Shown here: positions 52,901 to 64,000 of the stretch, piece by piece
Layout of the letters: the number at the start of each line of letters is the position of its first letter
Position numbering within the stretch: the stretch's first letter is position 1
Origin: Tomocerus qinae
Lineage: Eukaryota; Arthropoda; Collembola; Entomobryomorpha; Tomoceridae
Assembly: GCA_020055645.1 (NCBI GenBank)
Contig: CM034547.1
Location: 57,352,909 to 57,416,908, forward strand
DNA: 64,000 bases
Reading direction: 5' to 3'
The notes under the pieces: generated by a model
What the model saw: the letters and a program-made list of their open reading frames with translations, nothing else
Databases searched by the model: none
What the model was told of the DNA's origin: nothing
Translations under genes and position numbers: made by a program

Positions 52901-55900
52901 GAAGTGACTACTTAACTAAGCAATTGTAGTACCCTAGTAATTACTTATTGACCACTTAATTCTCATGAATTAATTCATCAATACTAATGCCACTAATGCC
53001 AATAAAAATTATCTATGACTAAAAACGAAATAGTTGGGTACAGACGCTCTAGGAAGTGTTTTACTAATTAATCTCCATTTACAACTGGACTGGAGCACGT
53101 GGTTGAATTTCGAAAGGTAGTTGTTCAGTAAAGACTTCAGAGTGACGTTAGTTGCGATGAATATGATATAATATGAAAATCAATAGCCCTGATTTTGTTA
53201 TGAGACATCGTTTTTTGGTTACATCATCGAGGATATAGATATACATTACAAGTATTAGAAATAAGGAAGTTAGATTACTTATTATTATAAGTTATAACTA
53301 CTTATAACTGTTGAACATGAATTCTTGCTAACCTCGGAAACTTTTTATGAATATAGACCATTCATTGGGTGATCTGAGGATTGCAACATTAAAATTGTGT
53401 TATATCTACATGCACCTGAAAATTTTAGAACGCAAAAACTGGCCAGTTGACTGCATCTTTCCACTTATTCATGACCAAATAATGACTTTCCATTTCACCT
53501 CAGAGCTTCACTAGTATTTACCTAGATATTACTACATAATACATAGTTGCATTTTTATACATGCGTATGTAATTTTTATTTATATTTGAATAAGTTGTAA
53601 GTTCACGTGTAGCTATTCTTTATATAAATCAAGCCAACTTTGTGTGGTACTTGCCCATAATATTGCGAAGTGATCCCACTCAAAATGTATTGTCAAGAGT
53701 AATTGCACTGACAATAAGTATCACTGTATTTCATTATGGTATAACAATGATAGTGCAGATTGTATTGCCCAAAGATACCTAATTAAGCAATTATACAAGT
53801 GTTTAGGTACATGCAAATCTAAAATCATGAATAAATAAATAATAGATGTAGTAGTTACTTGGGGATATTGTATGACATGTGATTATTGATACCCAAACTA
53901 ATCGCCAGCTAATTGTAAGGTTAAGTCATTTTATTGTGTAGATAATAGTAGATACCTAAGCCATAAAGGTAGTACATAATCCAAGTCAAGTAGTGCATCA
54001 AATCATGGCTCCATTGTGTAATGTCATAAACGTTTATTTTTTATGGATTGCATACAAGATGATATCAATGAATCATGAAAGAAAACGTATTTAATCTACT
54101 AGCTTTATATATACATAAAACTACCTTGCTAATTTGGTGAGCATAAACATTACCTTAAGAACTGAAGTACGCATGAAGATTAGGATGAGACAGGTACCTT
54201 GTATATCATGGTATTAATAGGATTATCAATGTTGAAGATATTTAAGTTGTATATACGTGTAACGCATGGCATAGCTAGGTGTATCTAAAATTTGACACAT
54301 AAGGGATGGATAAGGATAGCAGGATAAAGATTCATATTCATATCACACCTTGGCCTTGGCACAATTGCCTATTCTTATTATATGTAATACTCCTTCTTGC
54401 TTGTCTCCAGTCTAACATCTCAACTCAAATATTTGTCATGCAAAGATTGGAGCACCTTTCTTGCGTGTGGAAGTGCAATACACTTAATACTCCTACCTGA
54501 CAGCACATCTCATAATACTCGCCAAAGATAGATTGGTCAAGTATACCTGTGTTTTTATTTTATTTATATCTTCCAATGTACATACAGTGAGACAAATCTC
54601 TACTGTAGCCTGGCAATAATCATATGAAAACACTTTCTATGCTATTACTGTTTCCTCTTACGTTAATGAAATAGCCACCTTGGGCTTTAACTACATTTCA
54701 AACTGTTTTCTATTGTTGATGTACGTTTTCCCGATTTTTTCTGAATCAGACTATCACGCTGAACCCTAATCCATGCTGAAAGCATTCATTGCACGTTCCA
54801 AGTTTTTTGTGAGAAAATGTAATCATGTTACCTGATCAAAACAAAGGGATTTCCTCGATATACACAATCAACAAAAACGTGGTTTAAATAGAGGAGAATA
54901 CCAGTATAGAGATTCAAATGATTAAACTTAGTTCCTCTATTGCAGGGACACCCTTGTTCACAAACTGAGGGTCGGGTGATCAAAATGATAGCTGATAACC
55001 TTTAAAATGTCAATTTGGTTTGGACAATACATTCTAATACGTACTAACTAGTATACCAAACGAAATGCATCGTTTTTCATTAACATATTACCAAGGTGTA
55101 TTAAAATCACATTGTATTCAAGTTAAATGGTTCTGAATGATATAATGCATGGGCGAATGGGAGACATCCGAGCATTGTTATCTTACTCATCATAAATAAA
55201 TGTATGATAAGATATACAAAGTATTTCTTTTATATGCATTCATAAATAAGCATTTCATTCAAGCTGGTTCAAGTTGAGATGACAAATCTTACTTTCTGCC
55301 TTCGTATGTGACTCTGTGTTTACACAAATAAGATGAGTTAAACAAATAGTGGATGCACTCACTGCTTCTAGAAGCCTAGCCTTTATAATGAGCGGATTTT
55401 CTTGTGGTTAAGCATACTATAATTTATTTGTACAAGTGCCGAAGTAGAAGAGGTCGAATATGTACTAACAGAATAATTTAGCCGGAATAATGCTTGTTAG
55501 TGAATTGGTACATAATAAATTGCAAAGAAATATGTCAACCAATACAAGCTTATTCTATCCAAAATACTCTTAACTGAGATTAGTGGGTTTTTTAATTGCA
55601 GTAATAAGATCAATTTGACTTCATTCCTATGGCTTATGGAAACTAGATAATGCTATAAATTGAGGCTAAAAAGAAAACGAAATGTATGCTAATAATATTA
55701 TTATTTCTATGTAATGAAACTGAAAACCAAATTACTGAGTATGTTGCGTAAAATTGGGGTGATTATCAAACATTTTCATTCGAGGATAATGTGTATTTTC
55801 ATACTGGAAGATTTAACGCCTATTACGTCATAGTATCATGTAGTATAACTTGCAAGTCAACCCTTTTAGTTTGTACCATTCCTAGAATTTAGAGTGATCG

Positions 55901-58900
55901 TTGTAATAATTTAATGGTGTAAGCAAACAATGAGAACATTACTACGAAGTAAAAGTAAATATGAAAAAGAGATTTGTATTCTGAATCCACATTCTTCTAT
56001 CCTGCTATTAGACTTTACTTACAATAGTGTTCTTTGTATGTATGTCTTGGGCACAGCAGACCACAAATAAATCAAGCAATTTAATGTGCGATATTGTAAA
56101 GTAATGGCAACTATATACGTCAGATTAGATTGTAAGAAGCGATTCGACACGTAATTATAGACACATGCGGTATTGACGTGGTAAGAAATGTGGCTTGTAA
56201 TGTGTGGCTACCAATTTTAAGGAAATCAAAGGGGTGTACTTTTACAAAGTAAAATGAGGAAATATCGCATGCAGTAAAGCATCTTTTCAGAAATAATAGG
56301 AATAACAATAACATTAATGATGTAGTAAACAACAAATCTTTAGATTAAAGATGCTGATTAATCAAAAAATAAAAGAATGTGACTCACATAACGTAAGAGG
56401 GTGAGTATATTAAAATAGGGAAGTATAATAATATGTAATAATAATAATAAAAGATCTTAGAAGTCTAAAGCTAGATTGACCTTTGTTTGCTATTCTGTAA
56501 TTAAAATGGGCTTCGTTGCAAGGTGAATGTTTCTCAAGCGTAACAAAAGCAGTCTTAGTCTGCGTATATTTATATTTAGGAATTACTATCAGACCTGGCT
56601 AAGTGTTGGTTTTTATCTGCAGACATAGTTTATGGTATACATAATAGTTATGATACAGTAGATAGCAAACTTCATTTTCACTTGTAGTAGTTTTAGCTGC
56701 CAAGCAAAAAAAATCTTTCGAAGTAGTGAGCATTGTATGTATTGCACTTTTTTGCATTCGACAAGTAGGCGAGTTTTTATTTCCTATACATTTTTTCTGA
56801 CTCTGACCCTTATGGCTTATTTTTAATAATTATACATGCACTAATGAATAGACGGCATAGAGTTTTATTCAATGCTATTATAATTGACGCCTTATATAAG
56901 TATAATACTGCATTAGTTACCAACATTCATGGTTATTTATAGCACCTTTCTATCTGGAATAGTCCAAGCGTGCATTTGGAAGATGCTAATAGAAGATGAT
57001 TAGAACAACAGTTTCTTTTGCTCAAACAACTTCCTATGCCACATGGAAAATTTCCAGTGAGTTAATTGCAAAAATCTATTGTCAAACATTCTGAGGGTGG
57101 ATCTAGGATCTGCTGCGTGATTTTCTTGCATCAGTTACGAGAAATGCATAGGCACAATCAAAACCTTCCACCGGAATAACCATACAAACATGCCCATCAT
57201 GTGTCCATTTATTCAAACTAGGATTAAGATTCATACAAGATAATAAGAATTAAGCCTACATACATACACCCTTACACAGGATCTTCATTTCTTCACGGTC
57301 AAGATCTAAAGAATCATTATAAATGTAAACAGAATGTCCAAAATAATTTCACACTTGTCATACGCTAAAATACCACCCTTAACAGCTCTGTGAATAAAAA
57401 CAATGAAAAGGTGTAGGTGATGGTACTGGAAATCTCATCAGATACGAAATAAGTGGACTTTGTAATAGTCATAATGTTGCAGACATAGTAGGCCTAAATG
57501 TCAGGTGTCGAAAATTTAATTTCATAAACGATTTCCTGAAAGTTAGTTAAACATTCTACCTTGTGCTACTTTTAATCTGAATATTCCTTGTTCTGGATAA
57601 AAATTACCAAAACCTATTCGTGTGGTATTTGATCAGAAACAGAGATGAGCATGTATCTTAGACAAACAGTTATCGAGAAAAATATGAGCAATTTAGAATC
57701 TGAGCCTTAACCTACTTAGTCTACCTAGCACTGTACACATAAAGGAGGATCATATAAAAGTAGGACCATATAAGGCATTGAATTTAGTTGAAGTTTACAG
57801 ATAATGAGTCTTATATAGAGCATGGTGGTCTTCAAATCTAAAACTCTCACTTTTAAGAAATTCCTGATTAATTTCTCTTATTTCTTGCAAATCTGCTATG
57901 GGAAGCAATTATCACATCCGGAAATCAAGGTGACTATAACATTGTAAATACTTTATCATTTATACAGATGAGGATATTGAGCAACTTGGAGAAATCAACT
58001 GGAGTTCCAAAATTAGCAATTCCATTGTGAGCACTCAGAGAGATTCCATCAATGCAATTGTAACTTGTAACAGGTTTTATATGTTCCATTGTTACTCTCC
58101 TTGCTGGTTACAATGATAGGTTACATGTCCCATTTTACCTAATATTCTGTGATGAATTTCGTTTCATTTTCGTCTCAGGGTGAAATATTGAGCAATTTGT
58201 TAAAAGCTGCTTTCGCGATAGCTTAAAAAATTGTCTAGGTTCTTCGATATGCGTAGCACGTGTTAAGTTACATAGAATAAACATCAAAGGGTATACAGAG
58301 AAGAAGAAGTAATTGTATAGCACATAAAAAATGTGTAAAATGATGATATTGAATATTGTATAACATGTTACAACTTTTCTAGACAAGTCATAATTTTATG
58401 TTCAATCAATCGCATCATTAAATAACGCATTACACGACCAAGTGCATGAGGATCACTATAAAGAGCATAGGAGCATGCAGTTAGGACACAGAGTGACTGG
58501 TAAAAGATTGCTCATCATAGGTATGTACAATATAAAAAAGCATCTTTTATTTCTTAGTAGTCATTCATTCATCAGCAAGGAGCCTACTCGACCTTCACCT
58601 ATGGACTTATACGTATAAGTATAGATAGCAGGCACCTTGTACTACTTTAATCCTAGCAAATTTTTATCTAGTTTACATTTCCTACCTACCCATACTTTCC
58701 TATATTTGACAATTCCCTTTCATATTTTAGCACCAAACATACAATAATCAACTCTTTGCAAGAGGTGAACATCTAGAGGTAGTAGAAGTTGAGGGATATT
58801 GACCCAAATGTACAAATTCTGTTTGCAGCACTTCCAACAAGTATAAGCACACATCGATAGGTTCAGTTATTGCTTGCAGGTGCATTTAACCTTACATATT

Positions 58901-60185
58901 CTTTTAAGACAAATGCATGGCAAATTACATTCAACACATGCATCTTAGCTTCAGATCTGCTATAATCTGCATTATGCATGGAGTACATATCAATAAAACT
59001 TGTGTACAACAAAAAAGAACTTGAACAGATTACTTCACCTTAGTGAGGGACAAATTATAAGCCACACGTTACTGACTACAGTAATACTGGTTCCCATAAG
59101 GTCAATAAATGGTTTGTCTAATTAAATGATCATTTTTTCCTTTTGTACAACTTAATCTTTGTTGAATCGTGTATCATTAATTACCTACTGACTGTACACT
59201 AAAGTACCTATATTATAGCCATAATATGCAATTACGACAAACAATGTGTGATCTTTTCGTTGTAGTCAGCACATAAATTACTTATAGACTATCAAATGTT
59301 CACGAACACTGTAAATTTTAACATTAAATGAATTAATGAGTTCACCTATGAAAACAAGACAATAGTTTGGCTTTATACACCTGGTAACTTTATATAGGTA
59401 TGTTCAAAACCATTTTTATGCACACTTGCTTACAAGCAGTTACAGAGCATTTAGATAATTGTAATAGTTTTAGTCATTACTGTGTACTATGTGAACTGTT
59501 ACTGTACCAAGACCGTAAGAATCGTATTTATGTACTTATGTCAATCATTTCAATTTTAAATGTACTATTTAGTTTTTCCACATAAAAGATTGTGAAAAAT
59601 GCAAATGGGTAACTTTAATGGATGATTCCGATTTGTAGCCTAAAAGAAGTATACAACAAAAATTATGTATAGGTAGGTACTGTAAAAGTTTCTAACACAC
59701 AGAAGTCTACCTCAGTCCAAGTTTCCTTAAAGGTTCTAATTGGATAGAAGTAATTAATATTTGTTCACCATTTTGTCCTTCAGCAGATAAAAACTGAAAA
59801 TGGATATTATAAGGACGATAAGTACCCTAAGCATACCACAAATAGTACGACCTGTAACGTACACCATGACCTAATTCACCGGACCCCAGTCTTGCCAACC
59901 TCCCCTAGTCTATATTCAAAGCAGGCTTACTCTTTGTAGTTTTGTAGTGCTCTCACAACTTATGTACATACAATTAATGTGAAGACATGCGTTGAGGTAA
60001 AAATAGTTATTTTACCCAAATAAAAGGAAAAGTGGAACACTCTTGGAATAAGGGTAACGGTTAACTTCTACCTTATAAGAATATCTCACTATTACTATAT
60101 TATAACAAGCGAATTGCTAGTGACAAGTACCGAGTACTCAATGATGGACGATCAGAAAAGTAGACAATAGACACACAGGGATGGC
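49946..60185. other. long gene-poor AT-rich interval
   Basis: No coding region, RNA gene or large repeat could be supported in these 10 kb. Open frames are mostly under 90 codons. The first few hundred bases presumably hold the promoter and 5' leader of the acyltransferase gene. Confidence 0.5.
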
Positions 60186-60193
60186 ATTTTATA

Positions 60194-60739
60194 CAGTGTA
60201 CAAAATTTACCACTTTTTAGGCTTTTTTACCATCACAGTGGTAAAAATGCACTTAATGGTAAAAATGCATTTAATGGTAAAAATGTTACTAAAACCAAGA
60301 TTCCATATGGTTTCACCCATTTAAAATTGAGATAAACGTGTCAATTTAATTGCAATTAATTTCTCAATCGGCAAGGGTTGTTAGTGCCCCAAAAGTTTTA
60401 AAAAATTAAAAAGTATTTGGTATCGCCCATTTAAAATTGATGCTAATTGAATTGAAATTAATTTCTCAATCGGCAAGGGTTGTTTCGCATTGGTTGAATC
60501 CTACTCTGTTTAATGAACACTTACCAATTTGTGACCAACAATGATCATCTGCTAAGCCATTTCATATTTGGCACCGCATTTTATTCAAAATTGAAACACG
60601 AAATTTAAATGAAACTAATTTTTGCCATTTATACCATCAAAAACCATTTACCACTACATTTTAGGTAGCGGTATTTAACGTTAAATACCATTAAAAACCA
60701 CTTACCACTGGTAAGTGGTAAATGGTATTTTGTACACTG
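60194..60739. mobile_element. 546-bp non-autonomous hAT transposon (MITE)
   Basis: The ends are inverted repeats starting CAGTGTACAAAAT, and CAGTG is a typical hAT terminus. The flanking 8 bases are identical on both sides, ATTTTATA at 60,186-60,193 and 60,740-60,747, a perfect target-site duplication of hAT length. Near the left end the unit GGTAAAAATG(C/T) is repeated (60,239-60,288), and ACCA/TGGT motifs recur near the right end, giving subterminal repeats. The interior has a direct duplication of about 60 bp around ATTTCTCAATCGGCAAGGG (copies at about 60,318-60,382 and 60,426-60,484). There is no transposase gene. Confidence 0.92.
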
Positions 60740-60747
60740 ATTTTATA

Positions 60748-62434
60748 CTAGTAAGCATATTATGGTAGTTGTTAAGATGCTGTTGCTGCATAACTAAATG
60801 GACTCCACACAAATGAGCTATGGAACTACCAGGGTGTAAAATAGAAGTATCACAAGATACTATCAAAGCTTGCAGACATTTGCCTAAATACGGTACGCAG
60901 TATGTAGATCTTAAACTTCTGTCTATATAGTCAATGTCCACACTCCACAAAATATAGACAGTTATTGGGTATTCATTCATACAAATAAATGTAGATGTAT
61001 TACCAAACTACGAGTATATCCTATTCCTAGTTTTTGTACATTATACGAAAATCAGAGTAGTGATTGTCAAATAATGCCCTAGGTATTCAAAACGAAATAC
61101 AGAGAGAAAATAAAGCAACAAATCTTGTCTTGGAAAATAACATTCTAAGCTTCTTATAAAGCTATAACATAATATCTGAGAATAAACTCTGGCCATATTC
61201 CATTAAACACTACAAGACAAGTGTTCATACTTCAAATTATACAGTAGAGTCACCGTACAACGGAGATTATAAATATACTAGTGAACCCAGCAAAGGGACG
61301 AACCTAGCACTCAAGAGAAATTCAATAGGCAACCCATCCCAGGAATAAAAACAATCCCAAAAAAATCATTGCTATTTACCTTAGTTGCCTACTATGGTTA
61401 TGGCATAGCACACTGTCCTGAATTTTAAAATAGCGCTACAAATTTTCAAAATGCTGAAATCCATTGAGTCTGTCGAAGGGTATGTAAAAATGTTATTTCA
61501 AACCATTTTGAGTCAGTCAAATGTTTTGGTAGCTCGTAACCCCCGTCTGGGGATATCACTGCCCCCTCTGATAGTAATTGATTCATATTAAAAGTAAAGG
61601 TCCCTCATATTTACTAAAATATACTTGCCAAGTTTTATTTTAAAAGTCCCATTACTTTCTGAGATATTTAATATTAAAGTCAATTTTTTTGCACACATTT
61701 TCAAAAAAAACTGCTTCTGAGCAGCATTAGTCCTGTTGCTTAAATTCAATTTCGCAATTTTTCACTTTCACAAGTTTCGCAAAACAATCCAGGTCGACAA
61801 TTTTTAAGTTAAGAAAGATACTTACCTACAGATGAACAAACAATCAATACCCGAAAAGCAATACAAAACATGCATATCTACTACAAACACAAAGCACAAT
61901 CAAAATCAAAGATGTTGTTAGTTTTGAAATAATCATACACCAGATCTTAACACAGAAGTTGTATTTTGATATCTGATGTTGTTCGGTGGTTTAGAGAAAG
62001 TGAGCATGCGCATTTTGCTTTTTGGAACACCCTACCAACCGTACATACATAGATAGAAATATAGACACGTAAATTTTTTCGACTCTGCGATTATAAATAG
62101 AGATTACATGTCAAGGACCGTTACAGAAATCTAACGAGTTACTATTGTGTACTATTTGCCTACACAAAATAAAATACTAAAATTAATAACGCACATGCAT
62201 TTGCTTTTTTCGTCTTTCAGTTCTTTATATAAAGACAAAGTGAGCATAGTATTCCAAGCCAACTGGAATCAAATGCAGCAGTATTCAATAGTGCTAACAA
62301 CAGCAAATAACAGAAATAATGAACCTGATAATGAAATAGTGAAAAAAACAACAGTACATAATTATTTAATTCGGACAAAAATTAAAACCCAAACCAAATA
62401 AAACTATAAACAAGAAAATTACACCTTTTTTACT
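60748..62434. other. no gene seen
   Basis: Spacer between the hAT MITE and the ClpP 3' end. The 84-codon plus-strand frame at 62,147-62,401 begins with GTG rather than ATG and is unrecognised. Confidence 0.5.
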
Positions 62435-62440
62435 TTTATT
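62435..62440 (-). terminator. AATAAA poly(A) signal of CLPP
   Basis: A canonical hexamer on the minus strand about 65 nt after the ClpP stop codon, a normal distance for a short 3' untranslated region. Confidence 0.6.
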
Positions 62441-62503
62441 AACGAAATAGATTTTGTAGACATAATGACACAACGAAGATTATTAGCCTAACCAACATAT
62501 GGT

Positions 62504-63717
62504 CTATCCACTAGCGGCTGCTACTTTTTGACGCTCATTTTCAGCATTATCAGAAAATTTAGGTGGATGTTCTAAAACTGCATCGATGATACCAAATTGT
62601 TTTGCATCTACAGGGCTCATAAATTTGTCACGTTCCATGTTGGATTCTAAATTATATTAATTTTTAATTAATGTTGTATACAACTAATATAATAATTCTA
62701 GTCTTAAGATAACGGTGACGAGAAGAGAAAAAATATATACTTACCTATTACACTAAGAGGTTGGCCTGTATGCTTAACATATATCGCATTAATCTGCTTT
62801 TTCAGCTTCAGAATTTCTTCAGCTTGAATCTGAATATCTGTTGCCTGTCCTTGAGCACCTCCAGACGGTTGATGTATCATGATTCGTGCATTAGGTAGAG
62901 AATGACGCATTCCTGGAGAACCTGTCAATTACCAAAATCACGTAGAAAAAATGAGATTTTTTTTCAATAACGCCCCTTCCAAATTAATTTATTATTCACA
63001 GATTAGTTATTAGATTTACTACCTGCAGCTAAAAGAAGTGATCCCATTGAGCAAGCCTGACCAACACACCAAGTTGCCACAGGAGGAAGAACATACTGCA
63101 TAGTGTCATATATTCCCAAACCAGCTGTGACACTTCCTCCAGGACTATTGATATAAATATGTATCGGCTTTTTGGAACTTTCAGACTGAAGAAAAAGGAG
63201 TTGTGCAATCACCAGCGAGGCCATATTGTCATTTACCTACAAAAATATTTATTATTGAAATAACATTTGGTAATCTTCCTTTAAGCTCCCATCTTTTAAG
63301 TCATCTTTTTGAGCATAGGTTCATAAATTGTAAGATGTAATAAAATTATACTTACAGGTCCCATGAGGCATACAATTCGATCCTTTAGCAAGCGAGAATA
63401 TATGTCATACGCTCGCTCACCTCTGCCACTTTGTTCCACTACAATAGGTATTGTCTGAAATTTTCTTGTTTGCGTAGTTATCAACTGAATTTCTCGTATA
63501 ACAGGCATCTGAAATATGAGATGTAAAATTTGCTGTAAAAGGTACGATGAAAAATATTTTTATATAATGATTCATCGTTCCCGTTACCTCACACTTCACT
63601 CTTATGTCAATTTATGTCATATAAGTCACTTACCATGTTGAACGACGATATCAACTTGGAAGAACACTGTTGTCTTTGAGTTGAAAACAATCTTGTTATG
63701 AGCATGACGTTCTTCAT
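62504..63717 (-). CDS. CLPP: mitochondrial ATP-dependent Clp protease proteolytic subunit
   Basis: ClpP is the serine peptidase that, with the ClpX unfoldase, degrades proteins in the mitochondrial matrix. Complete model of five exons (63634-63717, 63356-63508, 63023-63236, 62745-62921, 62504-62646), 256 residues, all joins in frame. The first ATG gives a basic, Ser-rich leader lacking acids over its first 28 residues, consistent with a mitochondrial presequence. The mature enzyme starts near [22 protein letters not shown]. The catalytic triad is visible: Ser142 in GQACSMGS, His167 in MIHQPSGG and Asp216 in ERDKFMSP. The oxyanion-loop sequence [11 protein letters not shown] is intact. A Cys precedes the catalytic Ser, where the human enzyme has Ala. 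The C-terminal tail is short compared with human ClpP (about 256 against 277 residues). Confidence 0.97.
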
Positions 63718-64000
63718 TTTATTGGAGATGGCAATTACTTGTTACGCAAGGGAAACTGAAATGTGTGGCCAAAAAATATCAATTAATTGTTGATAGTACA
63801 AGATAATAATTCTGTAACTATTCTAATTATTACGTTGTAAGCAAGTAGGGTTGGGTTGGTGCAATGTGTCCCTCTAAGTTAAAGTACCACGGACCCTCTA
63901 TATCTCAGAATATTTAGACATGACCCCCCAATTTTCGTCGGATGTTTATCGGACATGACCTGAAGGTCACGTTTACACCCTCCCCACCCCCGACGGGGGT
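63718..64000. other. upstream flank of CLPP at the window edge
   Basis: Contains the presumed ClpP promoter and leader. The last 130 bases turn C-rich (runs of CCCCCC and CCCCACCCCC) in contrast to the AT-rich window, perhaps the start of another repeat. No gene is visible before the edge. Confidence 0.4.

Noticed and set aside
62004-62012. GCATGCGCA, resembling an NRF-1 promoter core
   Set aside because: It is about 500 bp beyond the 3' end of CLPP, with no gene start recognised nearby.
63956-63969. TGACCT-GA-AGGTCA, an everted pair of nuclear-receptor half sites
   Set aside because: Single occurrence next to the window edge with no supporting context; may be chance or part of a repeat.
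1-64000. CRISPR arrays, bacterial operons, ribosome-binding sites
   Set aside because: The window is plainly eukaryotic with spliced genes; no regularly spaced repeat array of CRISPR type exists.

Overview
This is a 64-kb window of AT-rich nuclear DNA from an animal. The genes are split by short GT-AG introns, stop codons are standard (TGA, TAA and TAG all used), and the proteins are clear metazoan orthologues. The gene set (RalGAP beta, Integrator subunit 6, an arylalkylamine-type N-acetyltransferase, a WS/DGAT-type acyltransferase, mitochondrial ClpP) and the many small DNA transposons suggest an arthropod, possibly a springtail or another hexapod. That placement is inference.

Layout. 1-13.9 kb holds no gene I can support, only a 10-bp minisatellite, a 297-bp MITE and a small foldback repeat. 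13,960-18,264 looks like one 4.3-kb TTAA-flanked DNA transposon with 20-bp terminal inverted repeats. It contains a broken DEDDh-exonuclease gene (+) and a decayed Mutator/Kolobok-like transposase (-), facing each other. 19,654-30,773 (-) is a complete 24-exon RALGAPB gene (1,480 codons) with a foldback element in one intron. 32,574-36,291 (+) is a complete 8-exon INTS6 gene, head to head with RALGAPB. 37,510-38,369 (-) is a two-exon GNAT acetyltransferase, convergent with INTS6. 41,911-49,945 (-) is a four-exon WS/DGAT-like acyltransferase with large introns. 49.9-62.5 kb is gene-poor apart from a 546-bp hAT-type MITE with a perfect 8-bp target duplication. 62,504-63,717 (-) is a complete five-exon mitochondrial ClpP gene.

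The host genes serve unrelated functions (Ral GTPase regulation, snRNA/mRNA 3' processing and transcription attenuation, small-molecule acetylation, neutral-lipid synthesis, mitochondrial proteolysis); nothing suggests a functional cluster. All exon models were built by eye from splice sites, reading-frame continuity and remembered family sequence, and every junction listed preserves the frame. The most unusual object is the 4.3-kb transposon carrying an RNA-exonuclease-like gene beside its transposase.
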